Source: Thalassospira alkalitolerans
GTDB lineage: Bacteria > Pseudomonadota > Alphaproteobacteria > Rhodospirillales > Thalassospiraceae
Assembly: GCF_002115745.1 (NCBI RefSeq)
Contig: NZ_JFKB01000012.1
Span: forward strand, 79,537-143,536
Length of the DNA stretch: 64,000 nt
Direction of reading: 5' to 3'
The notes beneath the pieces are model-generated. The model was given only the letters and a program-made list of their open reading frames with translations, was not told where the DNA came from and searched no databases. The position numbers were made by a program, and so were the translations under genes. Positions 44,999 to 53,981 of the stretch are shown piece by piece. The number at the start of each line of letters is the position of its first letter. Positions within the stretch are counted from its first letter, which is position 1.

Positions 44999-45958
44999 AT
45001 GACACGTCCGGGAATTCGTGAATTTGCGTTGCTGTTCTTGCTTGCTCTGATGTGGGGCAGTTCTTTTACCTTTATCAAGATCGGCGTGGATGCTTATTCG
45101 CCGCTGATGGTTGCCGCGGGGCGGTTGGCTGTCGGGGCGCTGGTATTGTGGGGATTTGCCCTTATGCGCAAAAGCGCGCTACCCAAAGGGCGGCGGGCGT
45201 GGGTTTCGATCTTTTTCATTGCTCTTTTGGGCAATGCCGCTCCATTTTTCCTGATCAGTTATGGTGAAACCCATATTGACGCCGGGTTGGCGGCGATCCT
45301 GATGTCGGTCGTGCCGCTGACGACGGTGGTGCTGGCGCATTTCGTAACCGATGACGAAAAACTTTCGACGGGCAAGGCGCTGGGAGTTTTGCTGGGGACG
45401 GTCGGGGTGATTGTATTGGTCGGCCCGGAAACGCTTTCGGGGTTGGGCGGGGGGCTGTTTTATCAGTTGGCGGTCCTGATTGCGGCGGTTTGTTATGCTA
45501 TTGCATCGCTTGTGGCGCGGAATTTGCGCAATCAGCCGCGCGTCGGGTCATCCGCCATGATCCTGACCTTTGCCGCCGGGATGCTGGCACCTTTTTCTCT
45601 GATTGTAGATCCGCCTTGGCAGATGGCTTGGGATATGGATGGTTTCCTGTCGATCCTTTATCTGGGCATTTTCCCAACCGGGATTGCGATGTTTTTGATT
45701 CTGTATCTAATTGCCCGTGCCGGGGCGAGTTTTGTGGTGTTTAACAACTATCTTGTGCCTGCCGTCGGTGTGGTGGTCAGTTTTTTTGTGCTTCAGGAAA
45801 TTCCACAACCTACCAGCGTGATTGCACTTGGCATCATTTTGGCCGGGATTGCTGTGTCACAGGTCCGATTTGGCAGAAAACGGGCAATTCATAACGGTGA
45901 TGACAAAGCCGATCGTGGTCCGGGCACCCCCACCGGGGGCGCGGACAAGGCGAAATAA
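44999..45958 (+). CDS. DMT-superfamily exporter (EamA)
   Basis: 319 residues, ten membrane segments, two EamA repeats. FLLALMWGSSFTFIKIGVDAYSP at the start, PFFLISYGETHIDAGLAAILMSVVPLTTVVLAHFV and a second repeat ending AGASFVVFNNYLVPAVGVVVSFFVLQE are typical. The C-terminal 40 residues are basic and Asp/Gly/Pro-rich. Fourth DMT transporter in the window. Substrate unknown. It precedes gyrA by 196 bp but is not obviously coupled to it. Confidence 0.88.
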   Translation: MTRPGIREFALLFLLALMWGSSFTFIKIGVDAYSPLMVAAGRLAVGALVLWGFALMRKSALPKGRRAWVSIFFIALLGNAAPFFLISYGETHIDAGLAAILMSVVPLTTVVLAHFVTDDEKLSTGKALGVLLGTVGVIVLVGPETLSGLGGGLFYQLAVLIAAVCYAIASLVARNLRNQPRVGSSAMILTFAAGMLAPFSLIVDPPWQMAWDMDGFLSILYLGIFPTGIAMFLILYLIARAGASFVVFNNYLVPAVGVVVSFFVLQEIPQPTSVIALGIILAGIAVSQVRFGRKRAIHNGDDKADRGPGTPTGGADKAK

Positions 45959-46154
45959 CAGGCTTCTGACCAAGGGTTTTGAGACGCATAATGCGATTAT
46001 TTTAACCGTTTATGCGCAAAGCCGGGGCAGGCGGATTTGTCAATATTGTTTGTGCGAGACAAACCTGATACTTTCCGCCTCACTGGTCAGGCATATGTCT
46101 ATATGTCACACCGATTGAAGCATTTCTGATCAAGCGTTTAAGAGGTCACGGCTT

Positions 46155-48953
46155 TTGTCTACCAAAGAGACCAATCCAGATAGCCGCGATATTTTCCCGG
46201 TATCCATCGAACAAGAAATGCGCCGCAGTTACCTTGATTACGCGATGAGCGTGATCGTTAGCCGCGCGCTACCAGATGTCCGAGACGGTTTGAAACCGGT
46301 TCATCGTCGCATCCTTTATGCTATGCATGAAAATGGCTTTGAATGGAACAAGCCGTTCCGCAAGTCGGCCCGTGTGGTCGGTGACGTCATGGGTAAATAT
46401 CACCCGCATGGTGACAGCGCGATTTACGACGCGATGGTCCGTATGGCCCAGAACTTTTCCATGCGCCTACCGTTGATTGACGGGCAGGGGAACTTTGGTT
46501 CGATGGACGGCGATAAAGCCGCAGCCATGCGTTACACCGAAGCCCGTATGGCCAAATCGGCACATTACCTGCTTGACGATATCGATAAAGATACCATCGA
46601 TTTCCGCGATAACTATGACGAAACCACCAGAGAACCTTCGGTTCTTCCGGCACGTTTTCCGAACATGCTGGTCAATGGTGCGGGCGGTATCGCGGTTGGT
46701 ATGGCAACCAATATTCCGCCGCATAACCTTGGCGAAGTTATCGATGGCTGCATGGCCTATGTCGATAATGCCGACATTACCATCGAAGGGTTGATGGAAT
46801 TTGTGCATGGTCCGGATTTCCCGACCGGTGCAATGATCCTTGGCCGCTCGGGCATTCATTCGGCGTTTAAGACCGGTCGTGGTTCTGTTGTCATGCGGGC
46901 ACGTACCCATGTCGAAGAAATCCGCGCCAACCGTGAAGCCATCATTGTCACCGAAGTTCCCTTCCAGGTGAACAAGGCGACCTTGATGGAAAAGATCGCC
47001 GATCTTGTCCGTGATAAGAAACTTGAAGGTATTTCCGATCTGCGTGACGAGTCTGATCGTTCAGGCGTTCGCATGGTGATCGAACTTAAACGTGACGCGG
47101 TTTCCGATGTTGTCTTAAACCAGTTGTTCCGCTTTACCGCCCTTCAGACATCGTTTGGTGTCAATATGCTAGCACTTCGGCGTGGCAAACCGGAATTGAT
47201 GAACCTGAAAGATATCATTCAGGCATTTGTCGAATTCCGCGAAGAAGTCATTACGCGTCGTACCATTTTCCAACTGAAAAAGGCCCGCGAACGGGCTCAT
47301 TTGGTGGTTGGTCTTGGGATTGCCGTGGCCAATATTGACGACGTTATCAAACTGATTCGCGCCGCCGCCGATCCGGCGATTGCGCGCGAACAATTAATGG
47401 AACGCGACTGGCCTGCTGGCGATATTGTGCCGCTGATTGAACTGATTGCCGATCCTAATCAGGCTGGTTCCACGGATGGTAATTATAAACTGTCCGAAGC
47501 ACAGGCACGCGGGATTCTTGAACTGCGCCTGCATCGCCTGACCGGTTTGGAACGCGACAAAATTGCTGGCGAACTGACCGAACTTGGCGAAAAAATCAAA
47601 GACTTCCTTGATCTTCTTGGTTCGCGTGAGCGCAAGCTGACAATCTTGAAAGATGAACTGACGGAAATGCGCAACGAGTTTGCAAATGAACGTCGCAGTG
47701 AAATCATTGAAGCCGAATTTGAACATGACATCGAAGATCTGATTGCCCGTGAAGAAATGGTCGTGACCGTTTCGCACAGTGGTTATATCCAGCGTGTTCC
47801 GTTGTCGACCTATCGCGCACAGCGTCGCGGTGGCAAAGGCCGTTCGGGTATGGCAACCCGTGAAGAGGATTTCGTTTCCAAACTGTTCGTGGCCAATACC
47901 CATACGCCGGTTCTGTTCTTTAGTTCCGAGGGCATGGTCTACAAGATGAAAGTCTGGCGCTTGCCGCTGGGCACGCCGCAATCGCGCGGCAAGGCACTTG
48001 TAAACCTGCTGCCACTGTCGGAAGGTGAATATATCACCACGGTGCTGCCGCTTCCGGACGAGGAAGAATGGCCGAACCTGCATGTGATGTTTGCGACGTC
48101 GACCGGTAACGTTCGTCGTAACAGTCTTGCCGATTTCGTGAATGTGAAATCGAACGGCAAGATCGCCATGAAACTTGAAGAAGATCGTGGTGACAAACTG
48201 ATTGCGGTTCAGACCTGCACCGAAGATGACGATATTCTTCTGACCACCCGCAAGGGTAAATGCATTCGTTTCCGTGTTGGCGATGTCCGCGTCTTTACCG
48301 GCCGTAATTCGGTTGGTGTTCGCGGTATCCGTCTGGCGGATCAGGATGCGGTCATTGCGATGTCTGTTCTGTTTGGCAATCATGCCACGATGGAACAGCG
48401 TGATGAATACCTTTCGATCGCAAGCAAATTGCGCCGCGAGGAAATCACCGCAGAAAGTGCCCTGCCGCTTGAAGTTCTGACACAGGAACGTTACGACGAA
48501 TTGCTGGCAGGGGATCAACTGATCCTGTCGGTGACCGAAAACGGTTATGGCAAACGTACGTCTGCCTATGAATACCGTGTGACGGGCCGTGGTGGTCAGG
48601 GCTTTGCCAATATCGAAAGATCTGAACGCAACGGTGACGTTGCTGCATCCTTCGTTATTGAGGAAGGCGACGAGTTGATGATGGTCACCAATGGTGGCAA
48701 GGTCATTCGTATGCCAACACATGATATCCGTATCGCCGGGCGCAAGACACAGGGTGTAACCCTGTTCCGCACGGCCGAAGACGAGCAGGTTGTTGCTGTC
48801 GAACGTCTATCTAATCTCGGCGATAATGGTGAGGACGAGCTTGAAGGTGAAGAAGATGCAGAAGGCATCGAAAACACCGAAGGCACCGTTGCATCGGTTG
48901 TCGAAGACGGCGGAGACGCAGCAGAAACCAGTTCTGACGACAGCGACGCATAA
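46155..48953 (+). CDS. gyrA: DNA gyrase subunit A
   Basis: 932 residues, beginning with a TTG codon ([22 protein letters not shown]) after AAGAGGTCA. It breaks and rejoins DNA for negative supercoiling with GyrB. The active-site Tyr is residue 127 in MRYTEARM. The quinolone-resistance region [12 protein letters not shown] has Ser88 and Asp92, the susceptible wild-type residues. The GyrA box is QRRGGKG. The C-terminal wheel domain ends in a long acidic Asp/Glu tail (about 45 residues). It heads an operon with coaD and a cyclophilin gene. Confidence 0.98.
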   Translation: MSTKETNPDSRDIFPVSIEQEMRRSYLDYAMSVIVSRALPDVRDGLKPVHRRILYAMHENGFEWNKPFRKSARVVGDVMGKYHPHGDSAIYDAMVRMAQNFSMRLPLIDGQGNFGSMDGDKAAAMRYTEARMAKSAHYLLDDIDKDTIDFRDNYDETTREPSVLPARFPNMLVNGAGGIAVGMATNIPPHNLGEVIDGCMAYVDNADITIEGLMEFVHGPDFPTGAMILGRSGIHSAFKTGRGSVVMRARTHVEEIRANREAIIVTEVPFQVNKATLMEKIADLVRDKKLEGISDLRDESDRSGVRMVIELKRDAVSDVVLNQLFRFTALQTSFGVNMLALRRGKPELMNLKDIIQAFVEFREEVITRRTIFQLKKARERAHLVVGLGIAVANIDDVIKLIRAAADPAIAREQLMERDWPAGDIVPLIELIADPNQAGSTDGNYKLSEAQARGILELRLHRLTGLERDKIAGELTELGEKIKDFLDLLGSRERKLTILKDELTEMRNEFANERRSEIIEAEFEHDIEDLIAREEMVVTVSHSGYIQRVPLSTYRAQRRGGKGRSGMATREEDFVSKLFVANTHTPVLFFSSEGMVYKMKVWRLPLGTPQSRGKALVNLLPLSEGEYITTVLPLPDEEEWPNLHVMFATSTGNVRRNSLADFVNVKSNGKIAMKLEEDRGDKLIAVQTCTEDDDILLTTRKGKCIRFRVGDVRVFTGRNSVGVRGIRLADQDAVIAMSVLFGNHATMEQRDEYLSIASKLRREEITAESALPLEVLTQERYDELLAGDQLILSVTENGYGKRTSAYEYRVTGRGGQGFANIERSERNGDVAASFVIEEGDELMMVTNGGKVIRMPTHDIRIAGRKTQGVTLFRTAEDEQVVAVERLSNLGDNGEDELEGEEDAEGIENTEGTVASVVEDGGDAAETSSDDSDA

Positions 48954-48965
48954 AACGGAAGATCT

Positions 48966-49493
48966 ATGACCGAAAAGTCTTCAAACGCCTCACGTATCGG
49001 GATCTATCCGGGTACTTTTGATCCGGTAACCCAGGGGCATATGGATATTATTCGTCGCGCAACCCGCATCGTCGACAAATTGATTGTCGGCGTTGCGGTG
49101 AATGCGGGAAAAGGCCCTATGTTTGGGGTCGATGAACGCTGCGCATTGGTTGAAGAGGCCCTTAAGGCTGCAGGTGGTGACGTTGCCGCCTGCACCATCG
49201 TCAAACCCTTCGGAACGCTTCTGATGCGGTTTGCCGAAGAAAACGGGTCAAGTACGATTATTCGTGGTCTGCGCGCTGTTTCGGACTTTGAATATGAATT
49301 CCAAATGGCCGGTATGAATGCCCGTCTTGCGCCTAAGGTCGAGACGGTCTTTCTTATGGCATCAGATAAACAGCAATTCGTGTCTTCACGCTTTGTGAAG
49401 GAAATCGCCCGTCTGGGCGGTGATGTTACCGAATTTGTGCCGGCAAACGTGCTTAAGCGACTGCACGAAAAGCTGGCCGAAGAAAAGGAATAG
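48966..49493 (+). CDS. coaD: Phosphopantetheine adenylyltransferase
   Basis: 175 residues. GIYPGTFDPVTQGHMDIIRRA holds the nucleotidyltransferase T/HxGH motif, and the later EYEFQMAGMNARLAPKVETVFLMA and SSRFVKEIARLGGDV are family signatures. It makes dephospho-CoA from phosphopantetheine and ATP, the penultimate step of CoA synthesis. It starts 12 bp after gyrA and ends 8 bp before the cyclophilin gene; the same order is seen in other alphaproteobacteria. Confidence 0.97.
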   Translation: MTEKSSNASRIGIYPGTFDPVTQGHMDIIRRATRIVDKLIVGVAVNAGKGPMFGVDERCALVEEALKAAGGDVAACTIVKPFGTLLMRFAEENGSSTIIRGLRAVSDFEYEFQMAGMNARLAPKVETVFLMASDKQQFVSSRFVKEIARLGGDVTEFVPANVLKRLHEKLAEEKE

Positions 49494-49501
49494 CGCACAT
49501 C

Positions 49502-50086
49502 ATGCGTCTTATTCGTCTCGCATCTCTTTTTGTCCTCGTATTAGGAATAGTGACCATGTCGAACGGTGGAATCGGCGGCGGTGCTCAGGCCCAGTCGGCT
49601 GATGCATCGCAGGATCTGGAAAACACGCTGTATCTGGATCTTGAATCTGGTCGCGTTGTGATCCAGCTGCGCCCGGATTTGGCGCCCAAGCATGTTGAGC
49701 GTATCAAGGAACTGACACGCCAAGGCTTTTATGATGGCCTGACCTTCCATCGCGTGATCGAAGGTTTCATGGCACAGGGTGGCGACCCCAAAGGGGACGG
49801 CACCGGTGGTTCCGGTCAAAAACTTCCGGCGGAATTTTCGAACGAACATCATAAGCGAGGCACGGTGTCGATGGCCCGTTCGGCCAATCCCAACAGTGCT
49901 GATTCGCAGTTCTTCATCGTCTTTGCCGACGCACCGCATCTTGATGGGCAATACACCATCTGGGGTCAGGTCGTATCGGGCATGGAATTGGTGGATGGCC
50001 TGAAACGTGGCGCACCCTGGGCCAATGGCCGCGTCGCCGATCCGGACCATATTGTGAAAATGCAGGTCGCTGCTGACGCCAAATAA
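49502..50086 (+). CDS. Periplasmic cyclophilin-type peptidyl-prolyl isomerase
   Basis: 194 residues with a signal peptide (LIRLASLFVLVLGIVTM, AQA-Q cleavage near 31). The cyclophilin core includes FYDGLTFHRVIEGFMAQGGDPKGDGTGGSG, FSNEHHKRGTVSMARSANPNSADSQFFI and DGQYTIWGQVVSGM, with the catalytic Arg in FHRVI. It assists folding of exported proteins. Third gene of the gyrA-coaD unit, which ends at the following terminator. Confidence 0.93.
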   Translation: MRLIRLASLFVLVLGIVTMSNGGIGGGAQAQSADASQDLENTLYLDLESGRVVIQLRPDLAPKHVERIKELTRQGFYDGLTFHRVIEGFMAQGGDPKGDGTGGSGQKLPAEFSNEHHKRGTVSMARSANPNSADSQFFIVFADAPHLDGQYTIWGQVVSGMELVDGLKRGAPWANGRVADPDHIVKMQVAADAK

Positions 50087-50110
50087 GCGTCTTGTTTGTT
50101 GAAATGCAAC

Positions 50111-50147
50111 CGAAAGCCGTCCTTGATCAGGGCGGCTTTCGCGTTTT
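50111..50147 (+). terminator. Terminator of the gyrA-coaD-cyclophilin operon
   Basis: Twelve-pair stem (50111-50122 with 50130-50141, one G-U), seven-base loop, then GCGTTTT. Confidence 0.75.
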
Positions 50148-50191
50148 GGGGCGCGAAAGTACAAAAACCGGAAAAATATGGAAAACAGGTG

Positions 50192-50220
50192 TTGACCATC
50201 GCGGCTAGTCCCATTAAAAC
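50192..50220 (+). promoter_or_regulatory. Promoter of first tRNA-Lys
   Basis: TTGACC (50192-50197), 17-bp spacer, TAAAAC (50215-50220), 18 bp before the tRNA. Confidence 0.7.
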
Positions 50221-50238
50221 GCGCTTCACCAACCTTGA

Positions 50239-50314
50239 GGGCCCGTAGCTCAGTTGGTAGAGCAACTGACTTTTAATCAGTTGGCCACAGGTTCGAATCC
50301 TGTCGGGCTCACCA
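50239..50314 (+). tRNA. tRNA-Lys (anticodon TTT), copy 1
   Basis: Complete 76-base cloverleaf. Acceptor GGGCCCG pairs with CGGGCTC (one G-U), anticodon loop CTTTTAA, T-arm ACAGG-TTCGAAT-CCTGT, CCA encoded. Own promoter and terminator. Confidence 0.98.
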
Positions 50315-50316
50315 AT

Positions 50317-50358
50317 AAGCCCCTGAGACCTAACCGGTTTCGGGGGCTTTTTATTTTT
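50317..50358 (+). terminator. Terminator of first tRNA-Lys
   Basis: Stem of about ten pairs (50317-50326 with 50340-50349) and a T-rich tract (TTTTTATTTTT). Confidence 0.85.
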
Positions 50359-50499
50359 CCCCCGGTCTTGTTTCAATCCTTATGTAAATGTGTTTTTCCG
50401 GCGCGAGATGGCATTTTTTTGACGGGTCGAAATCAAGCCGGTTTTGGGCATTTCTGCCCTTTTGGATCGCTGTCATACACAATGATCGAAAAAGGGGGG

Positions 50500-50528
50500 T
50501 TGACCCTTTGCGATCCGCCCTTTAAAAG
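50500..50528 (+). promoter_or_regulatory. Promoter of second tRNA-Lys
   Basis: TTGACC (50500-50505), 17-bp spacer, TAAAAG (50523-50528), again exactly 18 bp before the tRNA. Confidence 0.7.
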
Positions 50529-50546
50529 GCCGCTCACCAACGTTGA

Positions 50547-50622
50547 GGGCCCGTAGCTCAGTTGGTAGAGCAACTGACTTTTAATCAGTTGGCCACTGGT
50601 TCGAATCCAGTCGGGCTCACCA
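50547..50622 (+). tRNA. tRNA-Lys (anticodon TTT), copy 2
   Basis: 76 bases, identical to copy 1 except for one swapped pair in the T stem (ACTGG/CCAGT instead of ACAGG/CCTGT), which keeps pairing. CCA encoded. Leader CTCACCAACGTTGA resembles that of copy 1. Confidence 0.98.
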
Positions 50623-50627
50623 TTTTA

Positions 50628-50666
50628 AAACCCCTGGAACCCAGATGTTCCGGGGGTTTGGCTTTT
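50628..50666 (+). terminator. Terminator of second tRNA-Lys
   Basis: Thirteen-base arms (50628-50640 with 50647-50659, one T-G pair), six-base loop, GGCTTTT tail. Confidence 0.8.
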
Positions 50667-50783
50667 CCGGGCTGTTGGCCCATTTTCCAAATCCGATTCC
50701 CTATGATTTCAACGGTGCGATTGTGCACTGCCTTACATGCCGTGCAGGGCGGCCATGCACGAAAAATGCGTGGTATCATGCTG

Positions 50784-50800
50784 TTGCGATTGCATCGCAA
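50784..50800. promoter_or_regulatory. Candidate operator of exbB-exbD-tonB
   Basis: TTGCGATTGCATCGCAA, a 17-bp inverted repeat with seven-base arms, about 90 bp upstream of the exbB ATG. Could be a site for an iron- or metal-responsive regulator; it does not match the E. coli Fur consensus. Confidence 0.45.
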
Positions 50801-50889
50801 TGTGATTTCCGGTAAAGAATGCAAATCAGTTTCAATATCGCCAGAGCAGGACGTCTGGCGTTGATCGTATTTTGGATCGGAAGAGTTAC

Positions 50890-51831
50890 ATGCCTGAACC
50901 CGTAAATCAGTTGTCCGCATCGTCTGATGCGCAGGCTCCACTTGGCACGGATGGTGTCACAGCAAATGTCGCAACGAACGGTTTGCCGACGAGTGATGTG
51001 CCAGCAGGTGCATTGATGCAAACTGTCGATGGCATGGTGGCATCGGATGGTACCGTGATTTCCGATGGAACGGTGGCCCTAGATCCCGAGACCGGCTTGC
51101 CGGTTGATGGTGCGATCACAGGTGATGGCAGTCTTGTCCCCGATGTCATCAGCAACCTGCCGGTTTTCGATCTTGTGGATCGGGCCGGGGTGGTTGGCTG
51201 GGTTTTGGCGGCATTGGCCTTGATCGGGCTTTTGATTTTCTTCTACAAACTGGTTGGCTTTATCCGGTGTGGCATTTTCACCGATGGGTTTGTAAAGGAT
51301 GTTGAACGTCATCTTGGCGATGGCAACGAACAACAGGCTGTTCAGGTTCTTGTGCGCCGCCGTCATCCGGCGGCACGGATTGGCCTGTTTGGTATGAGCC
51401 TGTCGGTTGGCGATGCTGAGACCCGTGAATCTGCGTCCGATATCATCGCTGCACGGGCACGTAAGGAAATCGACGGTCTGAATGGTGGCCTGCGTATCAT
51501 GTCGGCCATCGCGGTGCTAAGCCCGCTTTTGGGGTTGCTTGGTACGGTGATGGGCATGATCGAGGCCTTCCAAAAGATGGAAGGTGCGGGCAGCCGTATT
51601 GATCCGTCTGTGCTGTCTGGGGGGATCTGGCTTGCGCTTTTGACCACGGCAATTGGCCTTGTCGTCGCGATCCCGGCGACCGCGTTCCATATGTGGATGC
51701 AGGGCGTGATCGGACGGGCGGCAGCCGTGATGGAAGATGTCTGTACCATGGTGGTTAATCGCGGCGAATTGGCGCGCAAGACCGCATTGCATGGTGCGAC
51801 CATCGCCGAGCTGCGTCAGGCGGCGGAATAA
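50890..51831 (+). CDS. exbB: ExbB/MotA/TolQ-type proton channel with long N-terminal extension
   Basis: 313 residues. Three membrane helices: about 102-121 (GWVLAALALIGLLIFFYKLV), about 200-225 (RIMSAIAVLSPLLGLLGTVMGMI) and about 238-262 (SGGIWLALLTTAIGLVVAIPATAFH), the ExbB/TolQ pattern, with LGLLGTVMGM the most conserved block. It forms a proton channel with ExbD to power TonB. The first 95 residues form an unusual Asp/Gly/Thr/Val-rich extension with loose repeats (SDGTVISDGTVALD). Start at 50890 after GGAAGAG; a TTG at 50872 is less likely. First gene of exbB-exbD-exbD-tonB. Confidence 0.9.
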   Translation: MPEPVNQLSASSDAQAPLGTDGVTANVATNGLPTSDVPAGALMQTVDGMVASDGTVISDGTVALDPETGLPVDGAITGDGSLVPDVISNLPVFDLVDRAGVVGWVLAALALIGLLIFFYKLVGFIRCGIFTDGFVKDVERHLGDGNEQQAVQVLVRRRHPAARIGLFGMSLSVGDAETRESASDIIAARARKEIDGLNGGLRIMSAIAVLSPLLGLLGTVMGMIEAFQKMEGAGSRIDPSVLSGGIWLALLTTAIGLVVAIPATAFHMWMQGVIGRAAAVMEDVCTMVVNRGELARKTALHGATIAELRQAAE

Positions 51832-51867
51832 ACCGCTTTACTGGAACAATAAAGACCGGATAGCCCA

Positions 51868-52257
51868 ATGCAATTGCGCGAACGAAATCGCGGTGCATCG
51901 CCGATGATCGGTCTGACACCGCTGATTGATGTTGTCTTCATCCTGCTGATTTTCTTCATGCTGGCATCCAGTTTCCTTGATTGGAAAGGGTTTGAGATGT
52001 CGGTGACCGTCAGTGACGGTCAGGCGCGCGCCAGCAGCGATATCCGACCGGTTACGGTCAATGTCGATGCCAATGGCGGCTTGTCGCTAAATGGTGAAGC
52101 TGTGCCGATTTCCAATCTGGCGACGACTATCTTGCGCAAACATGCCGGTGCCGCGGTTCATTTGCGCCCGGTCAATGATGCTGACCTGCAACATTTGATT
52201 GTTGTGATGGATGCGCTGGGGCGTGGCGGGGTTACAGATGTGGATCTGATCGAATGA
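51868..52257 (+). CDS. exbD: ExbD/TolR-family biopolymer transport protein, copy 1
   Basis: 129 residues. One N-terminal membrane helix (about 18-38; PLIDVVFILLIFFMLASSF) with the conserved Asp that carries protons, then a periplasmic domain. Preceded by exbB by 36 bp and overlapping the next exbD by four bases (ATGA). With a second ExbD in the operon it may form mixed complexes. Confidence 0.93.
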   Translation: MQLRERNRGASPMIGLTPLIDVVFILLIFFMLASSFLDWKGFEMSVTVSDGQARASSDIRPVTVNVDANGGLSLNGEAVPISNLATTILRKHAGAAVHLRPVNDADLQHLIVVMDALGRGGVTDVDLIE

Positions 52258-52670
52258 AGCGTCGCATCGAAATAGCCGAAGACGGCCCGGTACAGGAACC
52301 GATGTTGCCGCTTATCAACATTGTGTTTTTGTTGCTGATTTTTTTCATGATTGCCGGAAGCCTGCAAAAGCTGGGGCCGTTTGATGTTAATCCCCCGGCA
52401 AGCACGACTGCCGAAGGCCAGCCGGAAAACACAATCGTATTGTGGTTTGGCAAAAATGCCGAAGTTGGCGTTGATGATCATCAGGGCACCATTGCCGAAT
52501 TGGCAACGTTGTTGCCAGCCGATTATGTCGGGCGTCCCGTTGAAATTCGCGCGGATCGCACGACAGATGGCGCAAGTGTGGTTGCCCTTCTCAAACGACT
52601 TCAGGAACTTGGTGTTGAAAAGGTCCAGCTGATGACAGCAATGGAAGCAGATCAGGGCCAAGACGGATAG
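52254..52670 (+). CDS. exbD: ExbD/TolR-family biopolymer transport protein, copy 2
   Basis: 138 residues. The membrane helix is at about 15-37 ([21 protein letters not shown]). At the position of the proton-carrying Asp in copy 1 (PLIDVVF) this copy has Asn (PLINIVF), so it may be unable to carry protons alone. The periplasmic domain follows. It overlaps copy 1 by four bases and is two bases before tonB, so all are co-translated. Confidence 0.9.
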   Translation: MKRRIEIAEDGPVQEPMLPLINIVFLLLIFFMIAGSLQKLGPFDVNPPASTTAEGQPENTIVLWFGKNAEVGVDDHQGTIAELATLLPADYVGRPVEIRADRTTDGASVVALLKRLQELGVEKVQLMTAMEADQGQDG

Positions 52671-52672
52671 AT

Positions 52673-53626
52673 ATGTCGAAACGTGTTGATTTCCTGATTG
52701 CGACCGGCCTGACCGGTATTGTTCTTACCGGCGGGATCGTTCTTGCGATGCCTGAACCGCAACCGGCTGGTTGGGGTGGTGCTGGTGCGGTGCAAAGTAT
52801 AAGCATTTCGCTGGGCAGTGGCCAGGCGACCGAAGGCGAAGCGGAAACGCCCGAAGAAAGTGCCGATTCCGAAGACAGCAAACAGGCCGAAAAGCCGGTC
52901 GAGGATGTCTTGCCCGAACCGGTGCCAGAGCCAGAGCCCGTGGTTGAGGTTGAGCCTGAACCAGAGCCGAAGCCCGAACCGGAACCCGTGGTCGAGGTTG
53001 TTCCAGAACCCGAACCGGAACCGATTGTGGAACCCGAACCAATTCCGGAACCGGTGATCGAAGAAGTTATTGAGCCCGAACCGGAACCCGAACCAGAGGT
53101 CAGCCCGCTTTTGGCTGATGTTCGTCCGGTTCGCATGAAGCCAAAACCGCCAAAACCAACACCCGAGCCAGCCAAGGCACCAAAGCCGGTTGAGAAAGTC
53201 GAAATCAAACCGATTGAACAACCGGTAAGCGGCCCAATTGATTCGACAAAATCCCGTGGCACGGTTGGCGAAGCCCGGCAAAGTCAGGCGGCAAGTTCCG
53301 CATCGGGTAGTGGCGGCGGTGCCGCGCTAAGCAGTGCGACTTTTGTCGATTATCAGACCGCTGTTGTGCAAACATTGATGCGGTACCGTGAATATCCCGA
53401 CCGGGCGAAGCGACGCGGCATCGAAGGTCAGAATATGGTCCGCCTGGTGATCGAACGTGATGGCACCGTGTCGCTGTTTGAAATGATCAGTGCCAGTAAA
53501 TCACCCATTCTGGATCGCGCGACAGAGGATATGATTGAACGGGTCAAGCGGTTCCCGCCGTTCCCCGAAGATTTAAAACGCGAGCGCATGACATTGACGA
53601 TCCCCGTGATCTACGATCTGCGCTAA
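52673..53626 (+). CDS. tonB: TonB-family energy transducer
   Basis: 317 residues. Short cytoplasmic part, one membrane helix (about 9-27), a long Pro/Glu linker (about 55-145, repeated PEPEP/PEPVVEV units) turning to Pro/Lys-rich, a Ser/Gly-rich spacer, and the C-terminal TonB domain ([24 protein letters not shown]...). It links ExbB-ExbD energy to outer-membrane receptors such as the one encoded nearby. It ends 4 bp before a bidirectional terminator. Confidence 0.93.
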   Translation: MSKRVDFLIATGLTGIVLTGGIVLAMPEPQPAGWGGAGAVQSISISLGSGQATEGEAETPEESADSEDSKQAEKPVEDVLPEPVPEPEPVVEVEPEPEPKPEPEPVVEVVPEPEPEPIVEPEPIPEPVIEEVIEPEPEPEPEVSPLLADVRPVRMKPKPPKPTPEPAKAPKPVEKVEIKPIEQPVSGPIDSTKSRGTVGEARQSQAASSASGSGGGAALSSATFVDYQTAVVQTLMRYREYPDRAKRRGIEGQNMVRLVIERDGTVSLFEMISASKSPILDRATEDMIERVKRFPPFPEDLKRERMTLTIPVIYDLR

Positions 53627-53630
53627 ATGA

Positions 53631-53662
53631 AAAACGCCAGTCTTGCCGGACTGGCGTTTTTT
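53631..53662. terminator. Bidirectional terminator after tonB
   Basis: Twelve-pair stem AAAACGCCAGTC (53631-53642) with 53649-53660, six-base loop, T run to the right and A run to the left, so it also ends the convergent DUF2218 gene's transcript. Confidence 0.85.
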
Positions 53663-53686
53663 GTTTCTTTGTTTGGCTGGGGCGGA

Positions 53687-53977
53687 CTATTCGCAGCTGT
53701 CGTCCCAGATATATTCGATCTGTTCGCGCCATGCGAATTTGTCGAGATGCGATATGATCACGCCCTTCATGCGCGCGATGCCTTCTTCCTGCTCAGACTG
53801 CCCCTCAAAGCTTAACAGCGTGCTTTGCGCCAGAATGGTGCATTGCCCCATGGGAAAGCTGACATGTCCCTTATCGGGCGTGAAATCGACGTCTACCTTA
53901 TGAGCAAAGTGTTTGCACAGTTGTTGCAGATATTTGCGGGCGTTTTCGGTCTGCACCGACCCTTTGGTTTTGTACAT
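53687..53977 (-). CDS. DUF2218-domain protein, last gene of the iron-uptake operon
   Basis: 96 residues. DUF2218 pattern: TENARKYLQQLCKHFAHKVDVDF, GHVSFPMGQCTI, and the C-terminal IISHLDKFAWREQIEYIWDD. Function unknown; small cytosolic protein, with conserved His and Cys residues. It starts 4 bp after the ATPase gene and is thus part of the siderophore-type ABC operon, which argues for a role in handling or releasing iron after uptake. This is inference from context. Confidence 0.85.
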   Translation of the reverse strand: MYKTKGSVQTENARKYLQQLCKHFAHKVDVDFTPDKGHVSFPMGQCTILAQSTLLSFEGQSEQEEGIARMKGVIISHLDKFAWREQIEYIWDDSCE

Positions 53978-53981
53978 GGCG

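Noticed and set aside
44746..45078. 110-codon minus-strand frame over the DMT promoter
   Set aside because: It overlaps the start of a well-supported exporter gene; composition is not protein-like.
47394..48722. Long minus-strand frame (442 codons) antisense to gyrA
   Set aside because: Mirror of gyrA codon use, no ribosome site, no recognisable domain. The same applies to long antisense frames at 9376-10236 and 12153-13085.
50254..50864. Two 100-codon frames that begin inside the tRNA-Lys genes
   Set aside because: Both start with the translated tRNA sequence and are shared only because the tRNAs are near-identical.
52900..53170. Apparent repeat array of CCNGAACC units
   Set aside because: It is the Pro/Glu linker of TonB, a normal family feature, not an independent DNA repeat.
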